NCBI RefSeq assembly: GCF_001511835.1
Contig: NZ_LN997848.1
Location: 2,818,001 to 2,882,000 of the forward strand
Length of the DNA: 64,000 bases
Direction of reading: 5' to 3'
Origin: Magnetospirillum sp. XM-1
GTDB taxonomy: Bacteria; Pseudomonadota; Alphaproteobacteria; Rhodospirillales; Magnetospirillaceae
The notes under the pieces were generated by a model, which saw only the letters and a list, made by a program, of their open reading frames with translations, made no database searches and was not told where the DNA came from. The position numbers and the translations under genes are program-made. This document shows positions 55,794 to 64,000 of this stretch, piece by piece (within the stretch, counting starts at the first letter, position 1; every line of letters begins with the position of its first letter).

Positions 55794-57467
55794 TCAAGCC
55801 CGAATCTTGGCGAGGAAGCCTTCCACCGCCCGGCTGAGGCCGGCGGCGCCGGAAGATAGCTGCCGCGCCGTCTCCAGCACGTCGGACGACGACGTCCCCG
55901 CCGCCGACACCGCCGTCACGGCGTCGCCCAGGCTGCGGGTGACGTCGGTGGTGCCGCGTGCCGCCTGTTCGGCGCTCTGGGCGATTTCGCCGCCGGCTGC
56001 GGCCTGCTGCTCCACCGCCTGGGCGATGGCGACGCCGATATGGCTCATGCGCTCGATGACCACGCTGACATGGGCGATGGCGTCCGCCGCCTTGGAGGTC
56101 TCGGCCTGGATGGCGGCGATCTGCTCGGAGATCTCCTCGGTGGCCCGGGCGGTCTGGTTGGCCAGTCCCTTGACCTCGCCGGCCACCACGGCGAAGCCCT
56201 TGCCCGCCTCGCCGGCCCTTGCCGCCTCGATGGTGGCGTTAAGCGCCAGCAGGTTGGTCTGGGCGGCGATGGCGTTGATCATGCGCACCACGTCGCCGAT
56301 GCGGCCGGCGGCGTGGGACAGGCCGGACATGATGCGGTTGCTGCGCTCGGATTCCGCCACGGCTTCGCGCGAGATGGAGGTGGATTCCGCCACCTGGCGG
56401 CTGATCTCGGCGATGGAGGCGGTCAGTTCCTCGGCGGCGGCGGCCACCTGATCCACGTTGGACGAGGCGGTTCGGGCCGCCCGGCCCACCGAGGCGGCGT
56501 CGTTTCCCGCCGATTGGGTCATGCCCTGCAGCGTGCGGGCCGATTCTTCCATGCGGGCCGAGGCGGTGGTGACGAAGTCCACCATGCCGCGCACGCTGGC
56601 GTCGAACTCGTCGGCCATGCGCACCCGGGCGAGGCGGCGCTCCTCGCTGGAATTGCGCTCGGCCTCCAATTGGGCGCGGCGCAAGCTCTCCACCTCGACG
56701 GCGTGGTCCTTGAAGGTCTGGACGGCGCGGGCGATGTCGCCGATCTCGTCGCGACGGTGGGTGCCGGTCACCTCCACCCCCGTATCGCCCCCGGCCAGCC
56801 GCCCCATGATGGCGATGGCGTCCTTCACCGGCACGGTGATGGAGCGGGTCACCGCCAGGGTGAGGCCGCCCAGGGCCAGGACGCCCAGCACGATGACCCA
56901 GGCCGAGGCGGTGCTGGTGGATTGATAGGTGTCCATGGCCGAGAGGAATTCGTCCTTGGCCAGGCCGATCTCCTTGTCCATCAGGGCGCGCACGGCGGCG
57001 GTGGCCCCGTTGTAGCGGCCGGTGGTCTCCTCGGTCATGGTCTCGCGGGCGCCGAAGGCGTCACCGTCGCCGAATTGCTTGAGCGTCAGCCGGTAGGAGG
57101 CGCGGTAGGCGTCGAGCGCCGACTGGAAGGCGGCCTTCTCCTCGGCGCTGCGGCTGTCGGAGGCGTAGGACTTCCACAGCGCATCCACCTCGGCATCCAT
57201 GGCCTCGATGTCCTTGGCCATGCGCTCGAGCGTCAGGCGGCTTTCGCTCTGCATCACCGTGGCGACGGCGCCCTGGATGCGGTGGACGGAATCCAGCACG
57301 CGGGCCAGCTGGCCCATGGGCACCACCCGCTCGCCATAGACGGCCTCCAGGCCGCCGGCGACGCGCTTGCCGCCCAGCATGCCGGTGCCGCCGATCACCA
57401 ATAGTAATGATGTGGCGATAATCAAAAGTATGGATAGACGAGCGCCGAACCTGATGCGTTGCAGCAT
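55794..57467 (-). CDS. Methyl-accepting chemotaxis protein, four-helix-bundle sensor
   Basis: 557 residues (GGGGG seven bases before ATG). First membrane helix [17 protein letters not shown], a periplasmic four-helix bundle (about 35-190; [21 protein letters not shown]), second helix [23 protein letters not shown], then the cytoplasmic hairpin with [21 protein letters not shown] (in part). Ligand unknown. No C-terminal pentapeptide. No chemotaxis operon is next to it. Confidence 0.9.
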   Translation of the reverse strand: MLQRIRFGARLSILLIIATSLLLVIGGTGMLGGKRVAGGLEAVYGERVVPMGQLARVLDSVHRIQGAVATVMQSESRLTLERMAKDIEAMDAEVDALWKSYASDSRSAEEKAAFQSALDAYRASYRLTLKQFGDGDAFGARETMTEETTGRYNGATAAVRALMDKEIGLAKDEFLSAMDTYQSTSTASAWVIVLGVLALGGLTLAVTRSITVPVKDAIAIMGRLAGGDTGVEVTGTHRRDEIGDIARAVQTFKDHAVEVESLRRAQLEAERNSSEERRLARVRMADEFDASVRGMVDFVTTASARMEESARTLQGMTQSAGNDAASVGRAARTASSNVDQVAAAAEELTASIAEISRQVAESTSISREAVAESERSNRIMSGLSHAAGRIGDVVRMINAIAAQTNLLALNATIEAARAGEAGKGFAVVAGEVKGLANQTARATEEISEQIAAIQAETSKAADAIAHVSVVIERMSHIGVAIAQAVEQQAAAGGEIAQSAEQAARGTTDVTRSLGDAVTAVSAAGTSSSDVLETARQLSSGAAGLSRAVEGFLAKIRA

Positions 57468-57586
57468 TAGTGCCCCCTGATTGACGAATATTTTTCGTTA
57501 TTAAGGGGACTAATAGTCAAAAGCACAGATGCTGGACAATTGCGGTGATCCACATATGGATTTTGTCTGATGTGGAAAACCGAAAT

Positions 57587-58360
57587 TTAGGATGATTCTG
57601 TTTTGCCCTTCTTGTGGCGGTAGGTCACCAGTTCATGGACGATACCATGCAGGGTCTGAATCTCCTGGCCGGTGAGGTTGGCGCGCTGGAACATGTTGCG
57701 GATGTTGCGCACCATCACCGGCCGCTTGTCGGCAATGCGCAGGAAGCCGCATTCGTCCAGTTCGCGTTCCAGGTGCTCGAAGAAGTGGACCAGCTTTTCC
57801 TTGGGCGCCGGGCCGGAATCGCGCCATCCCTTGGTCATGGCGGGCAGCGATCCGGAAACGCCCGCCTGGAACCATTCGTAGCCGATCAGCAGCACGGCCT
57901 GGGCCAGGTTGAGCGAGCAGTAATCGGGATTGAGCGGTACGGTCAGCACCGTGTCGGCCAGGGCGACGTCGTCGTTCTCCAGGCCGGTCCGCTCGGGCCC
58001 GAACATCACGCCGGTGCGCAACCCTTCCGAATCCAGATTGCGCATATGGCCGGCGGCCTCGCGCGGGGTGTCCACCGGCTTGGTCATGTAGCGGTCGCGG
58101 CCCGTGGTGGCCCAGACCCGGTTGAGGTCCGCCACCGCGTCCTTGGTGTGCTCGACGATCCTGGCGCCCAGCAGCACCTTGTCGGCGCCCGAGGCGGCGG
58201 CGATGGCGCGTTCGTCCAGGGGGTTGGCGCGGGGTGCGACGATGCGCAGGTCGGTCAGCCCGCAATTGAGCATGGCCCGCGCGGCGGTGCCGATGTTCTC
58301 GGACAGCTGCGGCCGGACGAGAATGATGGCCGGGCCGCGGGGGGGGGTGGTCGAGTCGGT
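57587..58360 (-). CDS. trmJ: tRNA 2'-O-methyltransferase TrmJ (SPOUT family)
   Basis: 257 residues from ATG 58360 (AGG five bases upstream). IILVRPQLSENIGTAARAMLNCGL (in part) and VMFGPERTGLENDDV with LNPDYCSLNLAQAVLLIGYE form the knotted SAM site. It methylates position 32 of the anticodon loop. The C-terminal helices (LVHFFEHLERELDECGFL) are as in TrmJ. Confidence 0.92.
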   Translation of the reverse strand, partial: TDSTTPPRGPAIILVRPQLSENIGTAARAMLNCGLTDLRIVAPRANPLDERAIAAASGADKVLLGARIVEHTKDAVADLNRVWATTGRDRYMTKPVDTPREAAGHMRNLDSEGLRTGVMFGPERTGLENDDVALADTVLTVPLNPDYCSLNLAQAVLLIGYEWFQAGVSGSLPAMTKGWRDSGPAPKEKLVHFFEHLERELDECGFLRIADKRPVMVRNIRNMFQRANLTGQEIQTLHGIVHELVTYRHKKGKTESS

Positions 58361-58465
58361 CATGATGCCTGCGAAACCTTTAGGTAATCCGTTCGCGGGC
58401 ATCTCCCCGCCATTGAGGCGGCGGCCAGGCGAGCGGAGGCGAGCGCTTAGGCTAAGGGGCGCATA

Positions 58466-58487
58466 CGGCGAGCCCGAAGGCTCGCCG
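58466..58487 (-). terminator. Hairpin with UUCG tetraloop after cimA
   Basis: On the minus strand CGGCGAGCC-TTCG-GGCTCGCCG, a very stable tetraloop hairpin starting four bases after the cimA stop. No T-run follows, so it may be a weak terminator or a 3'-end stabiliser. Confidence 0.6.
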
Positions 58488-58490
58488 ATA

Positions 58491-60131
58491 CTATTCGTCT
58501 TTGAAGCGGAACAGCATGAAGGTGATGGAATCCTGCAAGGCTTCCAGCGAGGCTTCCAGCACGTTGGTGTGCACGCCGACCGTGGTCCAGCGATGGCCCT
58601 TGTCGTCCTCGCTTTCGATGGTGACGCGGGTCTTGGCGGCGGTGCCCACGGTGCTTTCGGTGATGCGCACGCGATAGTCCTTGAGCTCCAGCGCGGTGAG
58701 CGCCGGATAGACCCGGGTCAGCACCTTGCGGAGCGCCACGTCGAAGGCATGGACGGGGCCGGTGCCTTCGCCCACTTCCATGTATTCCGTGCCGCCAACC
58801 TCGACCTTGACGGTGGCTTCCGACAGGGTGATCCACTCGCCCACCGCGTTGCGGCGGCGCTCGTCGATGACGCGGTAGCGTTCCAGCTGGAAGTATTCCG
58901 GCACCTCGCCCAAGGCGCGGCGCACCAGCAGCTCGAAGCTGGCGGCGGCCTGGTCGTAGGCGTAGCCCTCGTGCTCCAGGCGCTTGACCAGATCCACCAG
59001 GTCGGTGGCCTCGCGGGCGTCGAAGGTGACCTGCATCTGCTCGACCACGCGGACCAGGCTTTCGCGCTTGACCTGATCGAGGTCGACGCCGATCTCGGTC
59101 AGGCGCGCCACCAGATTGGAGCGGCCCGCCTGGTCGGACATGACGATGTGGCGCATGTTGCCCACCGCCGACGGGTCCACGTGCTCGTAGCACTTGGGGT
59201 CCTTGGCCACGGCGGAGACGTGCAGGCCGCCCTTGTGGGCGAAGGCCGACTTGCCCACATAGGGCTGGCCGCGATTGGGGGTACGGTCCAGCACCTCGTC
59301 CAGGGCGCGCGACACCGAGACCAGATTCTTCAGGTCTTCCGGCGCGATGCCGGTGTCGAAGCCCATCTTCAGCATCAGGGCCGGGATGATGGAGATCAGG
59401 TTGGCGTTGCCGCAGCGCTCGCCCAGCCCGTTCAGCGTGCCCTGGATCTGGCGCACCCCGGCCTCGACGGCGGCCAGGGAATTGGCGACGGCGGTGTCGG
59501 AATCGTTGTGGCAGTGGACGCCGAGATGACTGCCCGGGATGCCGCCGGCGATGACCTCGCCGACGATGCGGCGCATCTCGTGGGGCAGGGTGCCGCCGTT
59601 GGTGTCGCACAGCACCACCCAGCGGGCGCCGGCATCATAGGCGGCCTTGGCCGCCGACAGGGCATAGGCCGGATTGGCCTTGTAGCCGTCGAAGAAGTGC
59701 TCGGAATCGAACATCACCTCGTCGACCTTGGTCAGCGCGTGCTTCACCGAATCCGAGATCATGCGCAGGTTCTCGTCCAGCTCGATGCCGAGCGCCACGG
59801 TGACCTGGAAGTCCCAGCTCTTGCCCACCATGGTGGTGACGCGGGCCGGGGTGACCAGCAGGGCGTTCAGCCCCGGATCGTTGTCGGCCGAACGGCCGGC
59901 GCGGCGCGTCATGCCGAAGGCGGTCAGCCGCGAGCGCTTGAAGGCGGGCGGGTCGGCGAAGAAGGCGTCGTCGGTGGGGTTGGCCCCCGGCCAGCCGCCT
60001 TCCACGTAGTCGATGCCGATTCGGTCAAGCTCGCGCGCGATCCGCACCTTGTCGGCTGCGGAGAAATCCACTCCCTGGGTCTGCGCCCCATCGCGCAGCG
60101 TGGTGTCGTAGAGGTAAACGCGCTCGGCCAT
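58491..60131 (-). CDS. cimA: Citramalate synthase
   Basis: 546 residues from ATG 60131. VYLYDTTLRDGAQTQGVDFS (about 5-24) is the HMGL-type catalytic start; LGVHCHNDSDTAVANSLAAVEAG has the metal His pair; the C-terminal part is a LeuA-type regulatory dimerisation domain (about 400-540). It condenses pyruvate and acetyl-CoA to citramalate for isoleucine synthesis without threonine. The frame extends to 60203 but the extra residues are not family-like. Confidence 0.93.
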   Translation of the reverse strand: MAERVYLYDTTLRDGAQTQGVDFSAADKVRIARELDRIGIDYVEGGWPGANPTDDAFFADPPAFKRSRLTAFGMTRRAGRSADNDPGLNALLVTPARVTTMVGKSWDFQVTVALGIELDENLRMISDSVKHALTKVDEVMFDSEHFFDGYKANPAYALSAAKAAYDAGARWVVLCDTNGGTLPHEMRRIVGEVIAGGIPGSHLGVHCHNDSDTAVANSLAAVEAGVRQIQGTLNGLGERCGNANLISIIPALMLKMGFDTGIAPEDLKNLVSVSRALDEVLDRTPNRGQPYVGKSAFAHKGGLHVSAVAKDPKCYEHVDPSAVGNMRHIVMSDQAGRSNLVARLTEIGVDLDQVKRESLVRVVEQMQVTFDAREATDLVDLVKRLEHEGYAYDQAAASFELLVRRALGEVPEYFQLERYRVIDERRRNAVGEWITLSEATVKVEVGGTEYMEVGEGTGPVHAFDVALRKVLTRVYPALTALELKDYRVRITESTVGTAAKTRVTIESEDDKGHRWTTVGVHTNVLEASLEALQDSITFMLFRFKDE

Positions 60132-60313
60132 GACGATCTCGATCCGCCCGAAAAAACAGTGGGAAAGAGAGGAAACATGCCCCATCCGGGGGGTATTGGG
60201 CAAGGGCTTACCGCTTTTTTCCTGTTCCGAACTGTGATGAGTCTCACGGAGGATAAGTTGAGAATGAATTATGAATGGTCATTAACTCATGTCGAATTGT
60301 GAAGGAAATCACA

Positions 60314-60715
60314 ATGGTGTCGCCAGTGCGTACGTTGATGTCCGCGATAGCAATTAGCTTGTCAATGTCACCTATATTCGAATGCATGGGGCAAGACATT
60401 GCAAGTATACAAGGCGATTCTGCAGAAATCGGAATGGCGTCTTGGTATGGAGCCAAATATCGCGGCCGCAAGACTGCCAGCGGCGAGCGCTTCGATCCCT
60501 CTGATCTGACGGCGGCCCATCCCGTTCTGCCCATGGGCACTCTGGTGGAGGTTTCCCGCCCCGAGCGCCGGGGGGCCGTGGTGGTCCGCGTCAACGACCG
60601 GGGGCCGGGCGGCGGACGGATCGTCGATCTTTCCGAGGCCGCGGCCAGGAGATTGGGGTTGGTGAACGAGGGAACCGGCCTTGTCTCGCTGCGGGTGATC
60701 GGCTTCGCCGAGTAG
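60314..60715 (+). CDS. RlpA-like double-psi beta-barrel protein, copy 1
   Basis: 133 residues from ATG 60314 (AAGGAAA upstream). Signal-like N-terminus (VRTLMSAIAISLSMSPIFECMGQ). The barrel core GMASWYGAKYRGRKTASGERFDPSDLTAAHPVLPMGTLVEV (in part) and VRVNDRGPGGGRIVDLSEAAA carry the RlpA Asp and GER motifs of septal lytic transglycosylases. No SPOR domain, so recruitment to the septum is unclear. A paralogue follows 126 nt downstream. Confidence 0.85.
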   Translation: MVSPVRTLMSAIAISLSMSPIFECMGQDIASIQGDSAEIGMASWYGAKYRGRKTASGERFDPSDLTAAHPVLPMGTLVEVSRPERRGAVVVRVNDRGPGGGRIVDLSEAAARRLGLVNEGTGLVSLRVIGFAE

Positions 60716-60841
60716 AGTGTTAACAAATATTCAATATATATTTACAATTCATTCTTAATCTGCTACCTGTTCACCGGTCGTTAGGAAAGCCTGGGCAGAA
60801 TGCCCCGCACTTCAATGCAGGCAGGATGCAGGATTGAAACG

Positions 60842-61240
60842 ATGAAGACGCTCAAGATCGCGGCGTTGGCCGCTATTGTGGTGTCGGCCGCGTCTCTTCC
60901 AGCCTCGGCTGAGATGGCTGGATCCGCGGGTCTGGGAGGCGAAAGCTACGGCATCGCGTCCTGGTACGGCCCTGGCTTCAAGGGCAACCGCACCGCCAGT
61001 GGTGAAAAGTTCGACCCCAAGGCTCTGACCGCCGCCCATCCGACGCTGCCCTTCGGCACGCTGGTCGAGGTGTCCCGGCAGGACAAGAAGAAAAAGTCGG
61101 TGATCGTCATGGTCACCGATCGTGGCCCCTTCGTGGCCGGTCGTTCCATCGACCTGTCGCGGGCGGCGGCCCGGCGGCTTCACATGAGCCACCAGGGCGC
61201 CGTGCCGGTCAGGATGCAGGTGGTCGGGCGGACGGAATAA
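60842..61240 (+). CDS. RlpA-like double-psi beta-barrel protein, copy 2
   Basis: 132 residues from ATG 60842. Signal peptide MKTLKIAALAAIVVSAASLPASAEM with A-S-A cleavage. Core YGIASWYGPGFKGNRTASGEKFDP and VMVTDRGPFVAGRSIDLSRAAA. Closely similar in plan to the preceding gene, so a tandem duplication that has diverged; here the signal peptide is Sec type I. Also without SPOR domain. Confidence 0.87.
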   Translation: MKTLKIAALAAIVVSAASLPASAEMAGSAGLGGESYGIASWYGPGFKGNRTASGEKFDPKALTAAHPTLPFGTLVEVSRQDKKKKSVIVMVTDRGPFVAGRSIDLSRAAARRLHMSHQGAVPVRMQVVGRTE

Positions 61241-61249
61241 CGAAAGAGC

Positions 61250-61277
61250 GCCGGGGCCGCGCCGGCCCCGGCTTTTT
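61250..61277 (+). terminator. Intrinsic terminator after the second rlpA-like gene
   Basis: GCCGGGGCC (61250-61258) pairs with GGCCCCGGC (61264-61272), followed by TTTTT. Confidence 0.9.
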
Positions 61278-61286
61278 CGTTCCGGC

Positions 61287-61751
61287 TTAGCGGTGGATGG
61301 CCTTGGTCACCGTTCCGGTGGCCGGATCGACCTGGAAGTGGGCCTTGGCGCCGCCGTCGTCGCGGGCCTCGACCACGTAGCTGTCCTTCTTCCATTCCAG
61401 TTCCGACAGGTTCCAGTGGCCCTGCTCGGCGGCGGCCAGCATGGCCTTGACCGCGTTGGCGCCGACTTCCGGCGTGGTGGCGCTGTCGAGGCGGGCGGGT
61501 TCGGGCAGCAGTTCGCCGGTCCGGGCGTTCACCGAGAAGGTGGCCAACTGGCCCGACGGCGCCCGCACGGTGGCGAGATAGCGGCCGTTCTCGCGGTCGA
61601 GGGCCCGCAGGTCATGGCCGTCGGCCACCATCTGGTTGAGGATCACGGCGGGGGGCAGGGCATCGCCGGCCGGCTTGTCCTTGGCCTGGGCGACCGAGCC
61701 CAGGGCGAGGGTGGCGATGGCGGCGGCGATCAGGGAGGTCTTGGTCAACAT
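61287..61751 (-). CDS. Periplasmic PepSY domain protein
   Basis: 154 residues from ATG 61751 (CGGAGA upstream). Signal peptide MLTKTSLIAAAIATLALGSVAQA. Two PepSY-like units: LNQMVADGHDLRALDRENGRYLATV with NARTGELL, and MLAAAEQGHWNLSELEWKKDSYVVEA with DPATGTVTK. PepSY domains often inhibit peptidases or sit next to two-component systems; no such partner is adjacent. Confidence 0.85.
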   Translation of the reverse strand: MLTKTSLIAAAIATLALGSVAQAKDKPAGDALPPAVILNQMVADGHDLRALDRENGRYLATVRAPSGQLATFSVNARTGELLPEPARLDSATTPEVGANAVKAMLAAAEQGHWNLSELEWKKDSYVVEARDDGGAKAHFQVDPATGTVTKAIHR

Positions 61752-61841
61752 GGCGGTGTCTCCGATTGGTGAGGCATTCAACTGAGGACAGTGTGCCTCA
61801 ACCCACCCCAACCGGAGCTGAACCGCCGGTTCATGCGGCGT

Positions 61842-63050
61842 TCAGATAACGCCCTTGCCCTTCAGCGCGGCGATTTCCGTCTCGCTCAGGCCCAGCAAGC
61901 CGCCATAGACCCGGCCGTTGCCCTCGCCCAGGCGGGGGCCGAGGGTTTCGACCCGGCCGGGCGTGGCCGACAGCTTGGGCACCACGCCGGGCACCACCAC
62001 GCTGCCCAGGACGGAATCGGCCACATTCTGCAGGTTGCCGCGCGCCTGGAATTGCGGGTCCTCGAAGATGTCGGCGATGGTGTTCAGGGGAGCCGCCGGC
62101 ACCTCGAACTCCAGGCACAGCTCCATCACCGTTTCGCGCGGGCGGGTGGCGGTCCAGTGGCCGACCAGGGCGTCCACGTCGGTGCGTTCGGCCAGGCGGT
62201 GGCGCAGCAATCCCCATTTGGCGGCATCGGCCAGTTCGGGCCGTTCCATGGCCTCGCACAGGCGGGCGAACATGCGGTCGGTGGTGCAGGCCAGCGCCAC
62301 CCACTTGCCGTCGCCGCAGCGGAAGTGGCCGTGGGGGCAGGCGTTGACCGTGCCGGCGCCTTCACGCTCGCGCACCTTGCCGAACATGGCGTAGGCCGGG
62401 GCGATCTCGTCCAGCGCCCGGAAGACGGATTCGTAGAGGGCGAGGTCGATGACCTGGCCCTCGCCGGTGGCGTCCTTGTGACGCAGCGCCAGCAGCACGC
62501 CGATGGCGCCGTAAAGGCCGCTCATGTAATCGGCCAGCGAGGTGGAGCCCGGCGTCACCGGCACGTCGCCCGGCATGCCCGCCAGATAGGACAGGCCGCC
62601 GAAGGCATGGGCGATGCGGGCGAATCCGGGCCGGTCCTTGTAGGGACCCGTCTGGCCGTAGCCCGAGATGCGCAGCAGGATCAGGCCGGGATTGACGCGA
62701 CGCAGCTCATCCCAGCCCAGGCCCCATTTCTCCAGTGTGCCGGGGCGGAAGTTCTCGGCGATGACGTCGGTCTTGGCGACCAGCTTGAGGAACAACTCGC
62801 GGCCCTCGGGCTTGCGCAGGTCCAGGGTGACGGAATCCTTGTTGCGCGCTTCGGACAGCCACATCAGCGAATCGCCGTCGCGTTCCGTGATGGAGCCGAA
62901 GCGGCGGAAGGTGTCGCCGCCCTGGGGCTGCTCGACCTTGATCACCTCGGCGCCGAACTCGCCCAGGATGGCGGCGGCGTAGGGCGCGGCGATGAAGGTG
63001 GCGACGTCGAGGACGCGGATGCCGTCCAGGGGGCGCTTGGGCTGGGCCAT
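61842..63050 (-). CDS. CaiB/BaiF family CoA-transferase
   Basis: 402 residues from ATG 63050. [34 protein letters not shown] (in part) is the family III N-terminus; the catalytic Asp is in [12 protein letters not shown] (about 160). It moves CoA between carboxylic acids, for example in carnitine, oxalate or aromatic metabolism; the substrate cannot be told. No operon partner on either side. Confidence 0.88.
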   Translation of the reverse strand: MAQPKRPLDGIRVLDVATFIAAPYAAAILGEFGAEVIKVEQPQGGDTFRRFGSITERDGDSLMWLSEARNKDSVTLDLRKPEGRELFLKLVAKTDVIAENFRPGTLEKWGLGWDELRRVNPGLILLRISGYGQTGPYKDRPGFARIAHAFGGLSYLAGMPGDVPVTPGSTSLADYMSGLYGAIGVLLALRHKDATGEGQVIDLALYESVFRALDEIAPAYAMFGKVREREGAGTVNACPHGHFRCGDGKWVALACTTDRMFARLCEAMERPELADAAKWGLLRHRLAERTDVDALVGHWTATRPRETVMELCLEFEVPAAPLNTIADIFEDPQFQARGNLQNVADSVLGSVVVPGVVPKLSATPGRVETLGPRLGEGNGRVYGGLLGLSETEIAALKGKGVI

Positions 63051-63103
63051 GGTGTCTCGCTGGCAATGGAGCCGATTTGATACCATGGCCGATCTTGGCC
63101 GAT

Positions 63104-64000
63104 CTAGACGGTCTTGACGTTGCCCAGGAAGGTTTCCACGTGCCGGCCCAGGCTGTCGCCGGATTCCTCCAGGGCTTCGGCCACCTTGTACATGTTCGAC
63201 GCCATCTCGCCGGTCATCTGGGCGGCCGAGGAGACCTCGGCGATGTTGCTGGTGACCTCCTGGTTGCCGTTGGCGGCTTCCTGGACGTTGCGCACGATCT
63301 CCTGGGTGGCGGCGTTCTGCTCTTCCACCGCAGCGGCGATGGAGGACACCACCTCGTCCACCCGGGCGATGGCGGCGCCCACCGTCTTGATGGCGCTGAC
63401 GGCGTTCTGGGTGGAAGACTGAATGCCGCCGATCTGCTCGGCGATCTCGCTGGTGGCCTTGGCGGTCTGGGTGGCCAGGTGCTTCACTTCGTTGGCGACG
63501 ACGGCGAAGCCCTTGCCCGCCTCGCCGGCGCGCGCCGCCTCGATGGTGGCGTTCAAGGCCAGCAGGTTGGTCTGGGCCGCGATGTCGTTGATCAGGCTGA
63601 CGATCTCGCCGATCTTCTGGGCGGCGGTGGACAGGCCCTCCACGGTGGCGTCGGCGGTCTGCACCCCGTCCACGGCTTCCTGGGTGATGCGGGTGGTGTC
63701 CTGGACCCGGCGGCTGATCTCGTGGGTGGAGGCGCCCAGTTCCTCGGCCGCCGAGGCCACGGTCTGGATGTTGGCGGTGGCCTCCTCGGCGGCCGCCGCG
63801 ACGGCGGCGCTCTGGCGCGAGGTCTGCTCGGCGGCGGCGTGCAGGCTGGTGGAGGTGGAGTGGACGCTCTGCACCGCACTGTCCACCTTGGACATCACCC
63901 GGCGGATCATCACGTCGAAATCATTGGTGAGCAGCTCGCGCTTGCGGCCGCGGGCCACTTCGCGCTCCTGCTCGGCCTTGGACTGGGCTTCCAGCTGTTC
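63104..64000 (-). CDS. Methyl-accepting chemotaxis protein, C-terminal part (cut by window edge)
   Basis: The frame is open to the right edge; about 298 residues are visible. A helical lead-in ([23 protein letters not shown], in part) continues into the signalling hairpin with [23 protein letters not shown] and the [16 protein letters not shown] segment. No pentapeptide at the end. The sensor part lies outside. Third chemoreceptor in the window. Confidence 0.9.
   Translation of the reverse strand, partial: EQLEAQSKAEQEREVARGRKRELLTNDFDVMIRRVMSKVDSAVQSVHSTSTSLHAAAEQTSRQSAAVAAAAEEATANIQTVASAAEELGASTHEISRRVQDTTRITQEAVDGVQTADATVEGLSTAAQKIGEIVSLINDIAAQTNLLALNATIEAARAGEAGKGFAVVANEVKHLATQTAKATSEIAEQIGGIQSSTQNAVSAIKTVGAAIARVDEVVSSIAAAVEEQNAATQEIVRNVQEAANGNQEVTSNIAEVSSAAQMTGEMASNMYKVAEALEESGDSLGRHVETFLGNVKTV

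Noticed and set aside
58104..60302. 732-codon plus-strand frame opposite trmJ and cimA
   Set aside because: Shadow of two well-identified minus-strand genes.

Overview
The window is bacterial and most resembles a Magnetospirillum-type alphaproteobacterium (Rhodospirillales). The evidence is a high-GC core, a run of housekeeping genes in an alphaproteobacterial order (rpsF-rpsR-DUF2232-rplI-dnaB-alr-mlaE-mlaF-radA-cvpA-purF), three chemoreceptors in 64 kb, a MucR-type regulator and a GTTC-N7-GTTC LexA box. The genus is inferred from gene content and style, not from a search.

Positions 1 to about 18,820 are the right-hand part of a mobile element of lower and mosaic GC. It is inserted in radC: the host gene is cut just after the codons for V-H-N of its JAMM motif. 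The element's left end lies outside the window. From left to right it carries the end of a type III restriction-type helicase/nuclease, a nucleotide-cyclase-like protein, a secreted protein and a dual-specificity phosphatase. Next come a primase and a VirE/D5-type helicase with an iteron-like repeat field behind them (a candidate replication origin). These are followed by small hypothetical genes, a catalytic-core-only tyrosine recombinase, large unknown proteins and a D12-type DNA methylase with a variant motif IV. The right end holds an SOS-controlled umuDC pair behind an nrdR copy, a PAS-GGDEF-hemerythrin protein, and an HU / MucR / XRE regulatory group. The phosphatase and the replication genes diverge from back-to-back promoters. 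The primase transcript starts with a leader of about 130 nt that ends in an intrinsic terminator just before the start codon and contains a loop complementary to the primase Shine-Dalgarno.

Positions 18,782 to 64,000 are core chromosome. Blocks are: truncated radC, an acyltransferase, a PadR-like regulator, an ELM1-like protein, a trypsin-like protease, macro-domain and VOC proteins; a long minus-strand block from rpsF to an SDR gene covering translation, replication, cell wall, outer-membrane lipid transport, recombination and purine synthesis; and a plus-strand fatty-acid cluster (fabD-fabG-acpP-fabF-mltG). Between mltG and glgC sits an accessory cassette: a peptidoglycan-amidase-like toxin candidate with an overlapping periplasmic immunity candidate, flanked by 15-bp direct repeats and preceded by a possible terminator/anti-SD switch. 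Then come glycogen genes (glgC, glgA, glk), purQ-purL, bolA-grxD, a lone receiver protein, rpsD, a chemoreceptor, trmJ, cimA, two rlpA-like genes, a PepSY protein, a CoA-transferase, and a chemoreceptor cut by the right edge.

The most interesting points are the regulated replication module of the element, its cyclase/nuclease/phosphatase neighbourhood, and the toxin cassette with its leader. No tRNA, rRNA, CRISPR array or reverse transcriptase was seen.
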